Shown: in pieces, positions 19,364 through 32,519 of the stretch
Numbering within the stretch: position 1 is the stretch's first letter
How the letters are laid out: each line of letters starts with the position of its first letter
Origin: Eopsaltria australis
Lineage: Eukaryota; Chordata; Aves; Passeriformes; Petroicidae
NCBI GenBank assembly: GCA_034509425.1
Contig: JAVTVJ010000450.1
Span: 62,001-126,000, forward strand
Direction: 5' to 3'
Length of the DNA: 64,000 bases
Translations under genes and position numbers: made by a program
Notes under the pieces: generated by a model
What the model saw: only the letters and a program-made list of their open reading frames with translations
Told to the model about the DNA's origin: nothing
Databases searched by the model: none

Positions 19364-21079
19364 AGTAACAGCCAAAGCTGCTTCTCATTTACCCCATCAA
19401 GTTGCCTATTGGTTATGTACAGCTGGCAGCAATAGCTATCTGGGCATGTTTTCTGGAACTGAAGCTATCAGAGAAGAAAATGTGAAGTTGAACTGTGTTT
19501 CTCTGAGTTATCTGTCATTGTTCCCTGGGCCCAGCAGCTGTCAGCACATTCCTCACTCTGCACCCAAGGAGGAGCATCCAGACACTGCTCAGATCATACA
19601 GAGCCATTGAGACTCAGCTCCATCCTTGCAGCCTTTAACCAAAGCAGATAGCCATAATTAATACCTTTCCTTGGGCAAGGTGCAAGTTCAGAGAGAATAG
19701 TTTTCTAAGGATAACCCTTCAGAAGCCCTGGCTGGAAGCTTGCTCCTCATTGCTTAGATCAAACACTGCAGGGAAAGGCAGCAGGCAATTTGGAGCAGTG
19801 ACCCACAGAGGAAGTGGCACTTTGCTGATTGCATAAGCAGCACTCCAGAGCAGAAGGCACCACTTTTCTTCCCTCAAAAAAGCCAGTGTACGAAAAGGAT
19901 AAACTCTTTTGAAAAGCCACAGTAGCATGATTAAATAGTATTTTTCCTTTTACACAGCAAACCATACAGGGCTGAACCCTTAAGGAATATATGAACTTTC
20001 ATGTGAATGGAGCCCATTAACTGCCCTGCAATGAATGGTGCCTGTGGTCCAGAATTCATTTCCTTTTAGAAAGCAAAGAGCACGGAAGGCTTGCCATTGC
20101 TACACACAACTGCTGACTCATTCAAGGTCATTTTATTCCCTCCCTAAACAAACTGTTTCTTTGAGACACAGGTATTTCAGCAGAGTATGGTTTTGGTGGC
20201 AGTCAGGAAGTGGAACTGTATAATAGGCAAACAAATACTACAGAAAAAATGCTTCCAGACAGCTCAGTGGACAAGTTTTCAATCAGTAACTTATGACAAT
20301 ATAGATGATTGCCACAGTTTTTTAAACAGAAGTCTCACTTCTCATAATTTTCTGTTTAACAAGACAAAAATTAACTTTAAAGCAGTAATATAGTTAATTT
20401 TAAAGCAGTTTTTGAAATGTTAACATTGTTCAACAGAACACCCCTACTTTACATAAGGCTGTAGCAGAACTACCAGCAGGTCTTTCCCCCCAGTAAAAAC
20501 AAGCTGTCTTGCCAAAAGCAGGTTTATCACTTAGGTGCCATCAGGACAGAGATGCTGATTAAGGGCAATGGCACTCTGGATCACTGATATTGGTAAACTG
20601 GAGTAAGTTTTTCCTGACAATATCACCCCCAGGGGTGACCAAACCCAGAAAATAAAAAGTCCACACATCTATAGAAAAAACACAAGCAGAGAAGTCATAG
20701 CCTGAGGAAGTCAGAAGTAGTCTTAAAGACACTTTAGTGTGTTGCCTGTAGGTCCTCGGCATGACCTTTATCAAACCTGAGGGAGGCAAATAGACTGTTC
20801 ACTACACCTCAGCCTTCAAATGTCTTCAAGGAAGGGACTATTCTCCAAGAGGAGAATTTCCATTAGTTGCTTGCTGATATTTTCCTCTGAGAGAACAGAA
20901 AGATTTAATTCACAGTCAACCACTGTGTCCACAAACTAAATGTTGATGGTTTCAACCAGGAACTTCTCAATGACTTTTAGGAAGGCAGCCTGAAATACAA
21001 GCTTCCTCTCAGATTAATGGGCTGGTTTGGATTCTAGGTGAGGATAACTGGAGGTGCCTGATTGCTGCTGGTGCCCTGA

Positions 21080-21140
21080 GCTCCTGCCGGGCGTTCTGAA
21101 CCCGCGGCATTCGCGGAGCCTGCAACGCTCCCGGTGAGCA
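21080..21140 (+). other. Isolated CpG-rich spot with a splice-donor-like sequence
   Basis: Within AT-rich intron, about 60 bp holds seven CpGs (GCCGGGCG, CCCGCGGC, TTCGCGG and others) and ends CTCCCG followed by GTGAGC near 21133 on the plus strand. It might be a first exon of an unannotated plus-strand transcript or an old GC-rich repeat. No coding sequence is recognised. Confidence 0.3.
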
Positions 21141-22079
21141 GATCTGCCCCTCTCTGCACTCAGGAGAGGATGGACACACAGACAGAGACAAGGAGCACAT
21201 TGTTCCTAGGCAGAAAACCAGCTCTTTGAAACTTTGGTTTCTCCAGACACACAAGATACGCTCCTGCTGATGTCAGTGTGTCCACTGGGAGACAGGACAC
21301 GGATTCCAGCCAGGTCAGTAACAAAAACATCATCAGAATCCAGGATTCATGGAGGTGTGGTGACAGAAACAGCTGATGCTTTCTGTGCTCTGCAAGCCAG
21401 ATTTATTTTAAAACACACTAATATCTACTATTTCCACAATCGCATCAAATACTGCTCCAAATAATTTTCCTTTCACTAGCTGACATTTTCTACAAAATCC
21501 AGGATTTGTAGCACAAAGCAGGAAGGGGTTGGAATTTAATGCAGAACAGCTGTGTCTTACACAGCTTTGAGGATTGGGAATGTTCAATGGAAAACTTTGT
21601 CTCTTAACCTTTTTTGATGTTCTAGTCTTACCTGCTGAAAAAGTTTATGACTTCTGCTGGACACCAGGAGCAGTTTTATTTATAAAAGGCAGCCTGCCTT
21701 AGTTTCTGAATGCAATAACTATCACATACAGCATTTTACCTGGTTAATGGCTTAAAGGTTGGGAAAATAAAATACAGCAATACAAACAAACAACACGATT
21801 AGAATATTGTGACAAAACAAGCTTAACACCTGAGTATTAGCCTTCATTGGTGAAGGGAAGAGTCTAGAATGATGAATTCCCTGGCAGCTGAGACAAGGAA
21901 TGCAGAGTCTTGGAAACCTTAATGCCATCTGCTGAGAAATGATGGAAGTGCAGCACCATGAATTACTGTTTAATTACTGTAACTCTGCTGTGGAAGTGCC
22001 TGCTGCTGGGGATCCACTGGAAAACAATCTGTTTGCACTGTATAACTTACACGAGAATTTTCAAACAACTGAATGGAGC

Positions 22080-22340
22080 TTCAGCCAGTGATATTCAGTA
22101 AGTCTAGGACACGAGGTCACGCAGGCCCATAATAAATATTGTTTCAGTACATTAAGATAAGAATATGATGTGTGAAACACAAACTATTAATTTGGCACAG
22201 ACATTCTAACTTTAAAAAACTGGTATTAGAGTTTTGTTTGTTGGGGGTTATTTTGGTGTTTCTTTAAAAGATACTCGATTTTCTGGTCCACATCTTTACA
22301 AGCTAGAAAAAACAAACCTAGCTTAAAATCAACTTAAACT
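22080..22340. promoter_or_regulatory. Candidate enhancer about 14.4 kb upstream of MITF-M start
   Basis: This stretch contains GTCACGC (22116-22122), which fits the PAX3 paired-domain core, and a SOX-type ATTGTTT (22138-22144), followed by AT-rich sequence. The distance from the inferred M start is close to that of the mammalian MITF distal enhancer, though spacing need not be conserved. Motifs are short, so this is a weak call. Confidence 0.2.
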
Positions 22341-23579
22341 ATCAGAGTTTATTAATAGGTCTCAAAATAATAAACAAGCAGGTAACTGGCGTCCAGTGGC
22401 AGAATTTCCAGTGACAACCTGCAGGGTTGAGCTGTTACCCCAACACTCCAGAGGCCTCTCTGCAACTGCTTGCAGAACAAGTTATTTTCATTGTCAGTGA
22501 CAGAAGAATTACTGGCAGAGTTATATCTCCACAGAGGCCATCACATTGAATTTCTTTTTTAATTTACTAATCTGCCAAGCATATAAAAGCAGACACATGG
22601 GTTTTGCTGGGTCACAAAAGCACCTATGGAACACAGGATCCCCCAGAACAAGCATTACCCCAGGGGATGGAATGAGTAGGAGGATGTTTGTTCTTATTTG
22701 CACTGAAACACTATATCCAATTCTGCTACAGATCATACTGAGGGGTTTGATGTTCAGCAAGTCTTATAGAGGATTCCAGACCTGGCAAGCCTGCCATCAG
22801 CACTGCCTGCTTTTCCTCTAGCCTACAACAGTTTCAGAAGTGTTGCAACCTAAGACTGACATTAAATATTAAAGGAAGATTTACAGTAATTTCGTTCTTT
22901 AATTCAGGCAGACTGACCCAACCAGACCCCCTGGCCAGCACCTGTTGCTGTAACAATCTCAAACTGGAGACTGAGATACTCTCCCAGACAGTGCAAAGGC
23001 AGCAGTGTTGATCCAGTGTTAGCCTGATCCTCTCATTTAACTTCCAAGTAATGCTATTCCCATCTATAAAGAAAGATTGCTGCGTGGTTTCCTCAGCAAA
23101 TACAAAGTTCTGTCCTCAGCTTGGGAAAAAATTCCACTACAAGCACTGAAGAGATGGGTTAATAAAATGGATCACTTTGCTCAAAGAACAAGGCATCCAG
23201 ATGGCACTCACTTCTGAGACACAAAGGGTTAAAACAGTTACCCATTTCCTCAACTGGACGACTACTACTATTGTAAAGTCCTTATTCAGCTGAATTCCAT
23301 CAGGCCATGCTTTCTTAACACAATCTGACACGTACCTCTTCAAGATCTTGGATTTTTTTTCCCCTCTTCTCTGCCTCTCAGCAGTAGACACCAGAAATAA
23401 ATACACCCAAAAAGCCAAATGGTAATCCAAACAAAGTAATATTTAATTATCAAGCTGGGGAGACTGATGACCAGACAGAATAATTTCTTTTTATAAAAAA
23501 CAAAACAAAACACACTTGCCAGGTCCTTTGCAGACAACACAATACTGGGTTTTGTTTCAAGTTCATAACTTGGCTCTTA

Positions 23580-23820
23580 AAGTAGTTGATAATGAACCAG
23601 CAGGCATTATTTTAAATCAACCAGTTTTATTAAATGAGCCAGAAAGGAAAGAGGCAGGGCTAATTACCAACATTCCTTGATGAATTACCTAGCGGTGTGT
23701 GGTAAATCTCCAGGCGTCTTTGTCTTTATCCCCAAATTTATCCCTTACTTATTTCTCAAGAGGTTAAAGGACATGGGGCTAATTAAGGAACCAATCCAAT
23801 GACAGACAGAATCATTCAAG
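23580..23820. promoter_or_regulatory. Candidate conserved non-coding element
   Basis: The stretch is rich in homeodomain-type TAATTA/ATTA motifs (GCTAATTACC, ATGAATTACC, GCTAATTAAGG), a RUNX-type TGTGGT core (23697-23702) and unbroken unique sequence. This texture is typical of deeply conserved enhancers. No conservation data are available here. Confidence 0.25.
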
Positions 23821-24495
23821 GTAAGGCTGGTTTTCACTCTTTCAAGCTTTTGCATCTCTGCCTGGTACTTCTTAATCTAATTTTTAAAAAAAAAAAATTA
23901 CTGCTGGGGAGGGGGAGGAAAAGTGCTAATCTTGTCACGGTCAGGCAGGTTGAAATTGCCATGCAGTGCTGGGCAAAATGCTACATATTTGTAATTTAGC
24001 CAATAAGAAATTCCTTAAGCCTCTCCTGAATGGCAGGAATGTCTCCAGCTTGTCACTTTGAATTCATTCACTACGCAGGTTCAGCATCTCGGAGAATAAT
24101 GCTGCCAAACCAGCTGAAGAACTGAAATATTTGTGAGTATACCTAATACCCAAAGATTACTTTAAGCAGATCTGAGTTTTCACATTTAAAATTTAACGCC
24201 TATCAAAGGTGTCAGCAAAGGCCCCCCTGGATCTCCCCCCCTGCCTCCACATTTTCCAGCACTGTGTGTGGCTCTTGGCACTATTTTCTGCTAAATTAAG
24301 CCATGGCTTCAGCAAACACAACTGCAGTGACCAGCACTCACCCTCTCCTTACAGCTTTGGCTCCAGAAGTAAGGTGGTTATTAAATTCATGTGCTGCCTG
24401 ACAAAGGACTTGGTAGGAGCTGCTAAAACCTGGGGGCTGTGGAGCCTCATCAGTGCTCTTAATACCCACAACTATGGGCACCTACAAATCTTAAT

Positions 24496-24523
24496 CTGCA
24501 GAAGATTAACTCATCTTCTGCAG
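24496..24523. repeat. Perfect 11-bp inverted repeat (hairpin)
   Basis: CTGCAGAAGAT is followed after 6 nt (TAACTC) by its exact reverse complement ATCTTCTGCAG. No function can be assigned. Confidence 0.85.
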
Positions 24524-26460
24524 GTCCAAAACAGCCACTGACACGAGGTGAACCACCATTTTCCCAAGGTCTGGTAACTCAGCCAGCAGATAATATGTCT
24601 AGACCATAAAAAAAAAGAGTGCTTTGAAGCTGTAACAGACCGAACTTAGCGAGCTCTTCCTAATTTTGTGGATGTTACCCTGCCAGCAGGAAGACAGCAA
24701 ATCCTCACGACCACCAACTAGGATATAAACCACCAAGAATTTCCAAAGAGCAATCAGAGCTTGGACCTCCAGATATCTGTATCATTTTGTCTGAGTACAT
24801 CCTGATTTCCTCTGTGCCAAAAAATGCCATTTCGAACTTCCAGGTAACTACTGTGAACTTGGAAGGGCAAGAGCTCTGTGACAAGGAGCAGTTTCTCAGC
24901 TATTTTACCATTCTGCTCACAACATAATTTTCCCAGGAAATCCCCTCACCCCCAGCAGCACCACAATTTGTCAAACAGATCTGGGAGCTGCATTTTTGTG
25001 TCAAAGTGACCACAGTTGAAGAAACAAGATGGAAAGATCAGACATCTTCAGCAGCAACAACCATTTCTCTCAAGAGCCAAGCCACACACGTGTCTGCATG
25101 CATAGGAAAAGGGCATTTGGGACGAAGGGTGAGAGCAGTGTTTTGCACTGGCAGTCAACCATCAGATACTCGTACACAGAAGTATGTTGCCCCCTGGAAT
25201 TCCATGCATTTTTAATGTCTAATACCCTGGGTGTGAAGCAAGAGTTTACATTTTACCTCTATTACTGACTGCAGACCTCAAGCACCAGTGCTTGTTTTAA
25301 AACAGCTTTCAACCCACTGAGCAAGCAAAAGGTTTAAGGCATGAGAGATAATTTTACTTACGTGGAGGCTGAAGGGACAAGGCAGACTTTAGTGGTTCTG
25401 CAGTTAAATGCAAGTTCTTCTTTATGAAGAATTTGTTGATGGCTCAAGGTATGTGACCAAGTGTAAGTAACCTTAGTTAAAATGTTTTATCTGCTGCTCA
25501 CCAAGACCCAGTCTGGCAAATCACTTGTCTCAGTTTTTGACTGCAAATACACACCAGGCTTACCCAACACACCAGCACACACCACTATCTGCCATTGTCA
25601 GGTGAGATTAAATTAACTTTTAATCAGATAAGCATGTCCACAAACACACATTTGTTGGGGCAGGCACTACCACACATTTATCTTGCCATCCCATTGTTCC
25701 TGTTCTTCAGAACTGTGAGGTAAGTCCTCTGCACAATGAAGTTTTATGGTAATTATTATACCAAGAACACTACTGCCAGCTGCCCAGCCTTCCCTGCCAG
25801 GCAGAACTTCCACAGGTCACTCTCTGGAATAAGCACACTGGAAAAAGAATAGAAGGAGGTATTTTTTTTATCTACGTCCAATAGTCATTAACTTCAAACG
25901 GAAGAAATGCTCAGCATTTCAAAAATGAAGAAATACAGGGATTCTGATGCAAAGAGCTTATGTGGTGGCACATTTAAAGTCTGAATGAATAATGAGAGAA
26001 GGGTGAAGGAGACAGGCAAGGCTGGCTGCCTGCTCTCCTGTGCACTCAGAGAAAGTGGGAATGGGGAAAGGCGAGCACAAACTGCACTGAGTAAAAGACA
26101 ACCAGACCCACTCTGGTATCAGCAGTGATCAGCCCACAGTCCTGCCATGAGATGGGCAAAGATGTTGGAATAATAAAGCAAGAGAGAATCCAGCAAACAG
26201 TATCTGACTCTAGGCTTTGAAAATGTTTCACCTTCCTTAGGACAAGAAAGAAAGGCCACAGTGAAATTCTGCTCCAAAGAGCAATTAACATCTACCATGA
26301 AGACACCAAGCCAGGCAGAGTAGCAGGGGGAATCCTAAGTGAGGGCTTTAATGGCACACAAATTTTTAAATATTTAGCATATTATAAGCATTGTTGTATG
26401 GAAACAGACCGTTAAAAATGCCTTAATGGCAAGCATTAAAAATGGGGTTTTGGCCTATGC

Positions 26461-26500
26461 TTTTATATACATATATATAAAATATCCATATATATATTTT
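26461..26500 (+). repeat. (TA)n-rich microsatellite
   Basis: Interrupted TA repeats over about 40 bp (ATACATATATATAA, then CCATATATATATTTT). Confidence 0.85.
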
Positions 26501-28712
26501 GGGGTGAACTGCCCTATTAGCAAGGGCAGGCACAAGTAGAGGTTCTTGTCCAGAGAACAGAGACCTCAACATGTCCAAATGATCCCCAAAGCAGAACCAT
26601 CTTCTCCAGATCCCCTGGAACACGGGAACTGTTTTCTTATTCTCCAAAAACAAGTTAAAAGGGGACGAAATGGACTTGATACATCATCTGCTGGTGAGGA
26701 GACCTCCTTTTACCTTATAACCTGCAAAGCATTTATGCAATGCTCAAATGGTATCTGTACCACTGCAGGTTCCCACTGGCTTTTCTTGGCAGTAGAAACA
26801 AGTATCTCCCATCTGTGCCAAAGAAAAGTTACATTCTTCAAACCCCAATGGCAAACAAAGAAGGAGGAAGAGTTATGAGCAGTCCAGCAGATTTCTATCG
26901 TGCTCTGCATTTGGTGTGACAGCACTCAGGACGAAGGGGATGTGCAGCAACCTCATCCCTGGGGGCATTTGCATCCAGCATCAGGGACAGGGACCTACAG
27001 CACATCCAGTTTGGGCTCCATCAACCCGTGACCTGGTGCAGCACATCAGAAACATGACAGCAAGTGCCACATCCACGCAGCAACTGAGAAATGCCAACAA
27101 GTAACATGAAGGGACACAGAGGGAAGAAATGTTCACCCTCGATTTTCCACCTTCCATCTGCTTAGTGAGACATGCAGAGGGCTGGGTGTCAGCTGCCCAC
27201 CAGTAGTGTTTTCTACCTTGCAAGCTCTGGTAATATTTTCAGTGGAACTGATTTGCAATTCTGTGGGCCAGTGCTGGCCCTGAGCCTCCTCTGCTGCCTC
27301 CTGAGGATGCTCCTGTGCTGCTTCTCCCATGGAGGACACAAGCCAGCCACAGCTCTTGCAATGTCACTTTGTCTTTTGGGCAGGCAGGTGCAAAGGATTT
27401 GGGGGATTTTGCCATAATCGTTCTATACAGTAAACTTGATCCAGAAATTAGGCTTAGCAATACAAGTCTCACAGCACAGCTACAGTTCAGTTTTTGTTAT
27501 GTCTCTGCATGTTATGTCTCATTTTGTTAAGTCCCTGCTCTTCTGGATTTCTGCAGCTCACCTTCAGGACCACTGCCAATTCTGTACATGAGACAAGTGG
27601 ACTTATCAAAGAGAAACAGAAGAGAGGAATCTTCACAGGAAAACCTTAATCAATATCTTGATTCTACTTCTATCAGCAGAACTTCTCAGAGATTAACCCA
27701 AAAGGGGAGCAGAGGATCCTGCAGTCTTTCTTGTGGGAATAAGGCCTGATGGCTGGTCATTTCAACCTGTAGTCAACTCCTTGGTTTTTTACTCCTGGAA
27801 CTTACAGATGTTTTAGACAAAGGAAACCCCTTTTCCTTTTTTGTCTCTTAAAAGCATGAAGAGGGAGATGAGCTCCAAACCCAGATTGCAACAGTGCAAC
27901 TTCGGTGAAGATGCCAGAGGGGCATCATGCAAAAACTCAGTGTTTTTGTCTGCTGAACAATAAAATTCTAAAATCAGCTACCTGGATTGACATAGAAGAC
28001 TGGAAACTATCCTACAGATGAGGCCAAGGCATCACAACCTATCACAAAGGCAGGGAGTTGTCCTGCTGCTGCCAGGAACTCAAGAGGTAGCAGACCACTC
28101 ACTTTTCAAGAGCCCTGAAAGTTGCTTGGTAGGAAAGGAGCAGGGAGTAGGTGAGGGGGAGGGCATGAACAATGTGAAAAGCAGAGCCCAGCAACTCTAT
28201 CACATCAGCAGGAGATGATCCCTAAATAGCTGCTAACACACAGCTGCTCAGACTACAGGAGAAACACTAATTCAGTGATTTCCAGCAGGAAGACAGGAAG
28301 GGATGAAGTCCAAGACAGATCAAAAAGCCTAGGATTTCACAAAACAAATTCATCCCCAGGAAATATGGGATTAATAGCAGCAGTGTTTTGCAAATGGATG
28401 ACTGAGGAACACCAGGTCTAACCTGCCACCAGGCCTCAGTGACTGCAAGCAGGGACCTGAGCATGATCTCCTCAATTCCTCAGCTAACCCTGCCCATAGA
28501 AATGCAGCACCCACTTCCCAGAGACCAGCTCTGGAATTATGAAACTGAGATCTGACATGGTGCTTCTGCAGGAAAGAGAGCAACTTCAACCACCAACAAA
28601 AAGAACAGCTCCTTAATATTAATTGGGTGTACAAAACTAAAATACACCTGGATGGAAGAAGCAGTATGAGGACATCTTAAGATGAACTCTTTGCAAAGAT
28701 GGTAATCCTTTT

Positions 28713-28745
28713 AAATAAAAATAAATAAATAAATAAAATAAAAAC
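28713..28745 (+). repeat. (AAAT)n microsatellite
   Basis: Imperfect AAAT units over about 33 bp. Confidence 0.85.
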
Positions 28746-29504
28746 ATAAGCTTACTTTGTACCTCAGGAATGGGTCTTGATCTTTTAGAGCTTGAAATTA
28801 CTCCAATAAATAACTTTTTATGTTATATTCCTATTTCCAAAGCAGAGAAAGAAGCTGAATTACAGCAGAAGCAAAGAATTCCTGGTGACATCTCTCTGTA
28901 GTGTTGGAGATGGATGAGAAGGTGCTTCAAGACAAACCAGCCCATGAAGCCAATACCAGCTCTGCAGAAGGATAACCACAAGCTGGAACAAATCTTCCTT
29001 TTGCTTTTGTCGAACAGATACTGTTCCAAAAGCATCAAACCTACTCCCAGTCCATCTCTTAATTAGGCAGCACAAAGCAATGCAAATTTTGAATTCCAGC
29101 AGGTCATCTCCTACCTTGCCAAGCTACATTACTTGGCAGAGAAGTGATGCAATGAGAAGTCATTACTCAAGAAAATGAAATCCCATTTATTCACATGGCC
29201 TTGAGCATACTGTGTTATGCAATTTGGAGATGCCTATGCAATGTGACATAGATTAGTACATATTTCTCTTTCTGTATTGTTTCTAAATGGACATCTTGAA
29301 AACAAATATAAAATCCAAGCTCATTAACACCTCTGGCTTCTTTTTAAACCAGTCATTCTGAATTACCATCCTCAGATATGCAAGTATTATTCTCCTTCTC
29401 ACACTGTGAGATATGGGTGAAAGGGCAAGTCACACAATATAATTAAAGCCACAAAACACTGGCAAATTCAACAGGCTTAGAGTGGGATTTTTTGATGAAA
29501 GCAC

Positions 29505-29536
29505 CAAAACAAACAAACAAAAACAACAACAAAAAC
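29505..29536 (+). repeat. (CAAA)n/(CAA)n microsatellite
   Basis: CAAACAAACAAA followed by AACAACAACAA in intronic DNA. Confidence 0.85.
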
Positions 29537-29899
29537 AGCTGCTGCAGTCGCTCTTGTTTGTGAAATAACACTGAAAAAGATCACTTTTAAACAAAGTTGC
29601 CTTGCAGATTAACATTTCTGAAAGTGTAAAAATCCCCTTTTTGTCTATCTCATTCTTTAAGGTCACTAAATCCAGACCATCTGGATAGTAAAGTTAGCAA
29701 CTTAGTTCCCTATTTATCTATTAAAACTTCTGTACAGCTCATATGGAAAATTTGTCTACAGCTAAAAAACAGCTGAAGTGTAAAAAGCAGCTGCAGGGAA
29801 ATGATGTCACTGCAGGCAGAGCTGGCTGTCAGCACACTGGCACCAGGAAGATCCTGAGTTATTGTTAATCTCAGCTTTTGAGCCAAATATCCTATTTGG

Positions 29900-29925
29900 A
29901 AAAACAAAACAAAACAAAAAAAAAA
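29900..29925 (+). repeat. (AAAAC)n microsatellite with A run
   Basis: Three AAAAC units followed by about 10 A. Confidence 0.8.
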
Positions 29926-32247
29926 GCCCAAAACAATCCCCCCATCAAAACCACAAAGAAAATTATAAGGATCTTTCAGCCAAATCCCACTCTCACTGAA
30001 GCATCAGTGGTAATTTTCAGGAAGACCATGACTTCAAACCTGGCATTTTGTACTAATTTTTTTTTTGTACAGTACTGGTCCAACTGTTATGAGTAAGGAT
30101 AAAAGGGTGAATCTTTCACTGCCTTCCTCCACCAAAAACACAAGCAGCAAAACTATGCAAAGCAGTCTCTCTCCTCTCACAGGTAGAGACCAAGAGGACT
30201 TGGTCTTGCTAATTTTGACTCTTACTTATGGAAATGTAGGTGATGAGAAGACAGACATCATTTTGGTCCAGGAGGTTGCTCATATTTCCACAACCATCAC
30301 CTTTAAAATGCAATTCCATTGCCAAAAGGTACCTGTTGCCAGTAACTATTTTTATTTTACAAGCTGCTTAAGGACACATTCTCCTAATTTTTTATTCTAC
30401 AGGGTCATGCACTTATTTGGGCTAAAGACAAGTGCAGGAGAGGTGTCCTACATCTTCCCAGGAGATCCCTTTCCATCAGAGGGAAATGGGGGACAAATAC
30501 CACTTTTGGAATCCTAAGGGATGAGGGTTCAGGTTCAAGTCCTCCTAGCAATGCTCCAGCAGGCTACAGCTTTGCACACAGATCCCGTGACAAGCCAGGT
30601 CCCAGGAACCCCATTTGCAGTAACTGAGCATCACCTTTTGGCTGCAGAGATTTTTTAACTTTGTCCCTCAGAAATCAAGGGCCTTCCCTCCACTCCCATA
30701 GAAAGAGACATTTGTAAAATGAGCAATAATGACAACTGTTAATGCTTCTTCAAGACGTTACACCCCTTCCTTATCAGTAAAATACCATCAAAAAGTAAAC
30801 ACTTTTCTACAAGCTTTCACAGAGCTTTAAAAAACACCCTAAAATTCATGTTGTAACAGATTATGATGAAAAGATGTAAAAAATGTGATATATGCTTATT
30901 TAGCTAGGTGCATTACAAAAAATAAAAAACATTTCATAGCACCCACACATCTGCTGGATCTGAATTATAACTACAGTCATAACCTGGAAACAAGTTGAAG
31001 AAATTGTTATACACAAACACTGTGAGTAACACACAAATGTTAGACAAAACAATTCTTCCCAGACAATTTCAGACTCCTTACCATAGACACATGCTCACGT
31101 GCTCAAAGAATATTATATTTAATTTTTAATGGAAATGTCTGTGTATGGAAAGAGAGAGAATTCAAAATTCAACTGCTGCCTTTTTGCTCCTAGATCACAT
31201 ACTGGACTCCACTATCCCAAATCAGTGTTAGTTTTAGTGCTGACAACACCATAATGCAGATTCAGTAAATAAAATTACCCTGTATTTTTCCCATAAACTT
31301 GTCACACAGACCACCTCGAAATCCTGAGCTGGCAAGTCTATTTTAGAAGTGAATTTTTGACTGCATATCATTGGTATAGAAGAGCAACAAGCAAACGCGA
31401 GCGGTTTGTCACCAAGCTCAACTAACGTATGTGGTAGGAATATGCTCGCTGACTAAACAACAAACTGTAATAAAAAGATCCAGCAATAATGCAGGGAAAA
31501 CTCTTCAAAACTGGCGAAAATCATATTTTCACGAAATATGTCAGCAAACTTCTCCAAAACATTTGACATTGTTTTACTCACACATTTCACGTTGCTTCAG
31601 CCTACTTGAATTTTAGCAGTGCGTGAAATTATCTCTTTTCTTATAGCTGTTCACGTTTTTCCCCGAGTAATTAGCAAGCTACATCCCCTTTGACAGAGGG
31701 ACACTAACAAGCTCCTGCAGTTTTTCCAGTGGGACAAGGAATCCAAAGCTACTAATAGCAAACAAGTCATTTAAACAAAAAAAGGATTACAAAGACTCGT
31801 TGCAAGTAGCTGGGAACTCACCCATATTTCAGATTAAGGCTTTCTGAGGAGCTCTTTTGTAAAGAGTTTTGACTCCATCTTACAAAACTATTTCATTGTT
31901 TTCCTTTAAAAACCAAAACATTGATTTGTTATCTACTAATAACTTCTTCATATTGAAAGTTTTTAAGAACTAGAAAGATGGAGAAGCTTTTCCAAAGGGA
32001 AAATGACGGAAAACTTAAGTTTTGTTACAAAACCTCCCTCCAGAGATCCCAAAGTTGAACAGAAACAAAAGTTACACAAACTTTTTTTAAAAAGCTTTTC
32101 CATTCTTTGCTACCAGGCCAAGGAAACAAGCTGCAAACCAAACCAGACCGCAGATAATTGCAAAACTTGGTTGCCGAAAACGCCCAGAACCACATCCCTG
32201 TTAAATAAAGCGGGTTTTGAGGAGCTCCTGAGCGGAAAGGTGCGTAC

Positions 32248-32494
32248 CTTGAGGACCTCCATGGGCACCTGGGTGGCGGGGGGCAGGCTGGTGGGGACGC
32301 TGACGTTGATGGCAGGTGTCTGGCTCACGGGCACTCGCTGCTGCATGAACTGGGCTGCCTGCTGCTTCTGCTGCTGCTCCCGACGCTCCTGCTCCTGCAT
32401 CTGCTCACGCATGAGCTGCTGTCGGAGCAGGATTCGTGAGGTCATGCTGGAGGAGCTTAAGGGAGGCTTGGAAGCGCCAGGATGCTCGGAATTG
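32248..32494 (-). CDS. MITF: MITF exon 1B (B1b segment shared by non-M isoforms)
   Basis: This 247-nt exon has acceptor TCTTCCCACAG ending at 32495 and donor GTACGC at 32242-32247. One base completes a Leu codon split with exon 1H; 82 codons follow, starting NSEHPGASKPPLSSSSMTSR and ending ATQVPMEVLK. This is the B1b domain of MITF-A/H/C-type isoforms. Its conserved LLRQQLMREQMQ stretch corresponds to the TFEB/MITF region that binds Rag GTPases on lysosomes and causes mTORC1-dependent cytoplasmic retention. A Gln-rich run (EQQQKQQAAQFMQQ) follows. An internal Met at MTSRIL could start isoforms whose first exon is non-coding. Reading upstream through the acceptor meets an in-frame TGA within about 40 nt, so I see no coding B1a extension here. 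A CpG-rich patch lies directly upstream (32520-32640). Confidence 0.96.
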
Positions 32495-32519
32495 CTGTGG
32501 GAAGACCAGAGAGAGACAG

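Larger units (their letters stand above)
7961..32247 (-). other. MITF: Long MITF intron upstream of 1M (between exon 1B and exon 1M)
   Basis: Twenty-four kilobases without a recognisable exon. ORFs here are all below 115 codons apart from a 150-codon frame at 30065-30517 with no similarity I know. It contains three CR1 fragments, several A-rich tracts, a short CpG spot at 21080-21140, a 28-nt perfect hairpin at 24496-24523 and AT-rich candidate regulatory stretches near 22100 and 23600. In mammals this interval carries the MITF-M distal enhancer. Confidence 0.8.

Noticed and set aside
30065..30517. 150-codon plus-strand ORF
   Set aside because: No similarity I recognise and ordinary AT-rich intron context; likely chance.
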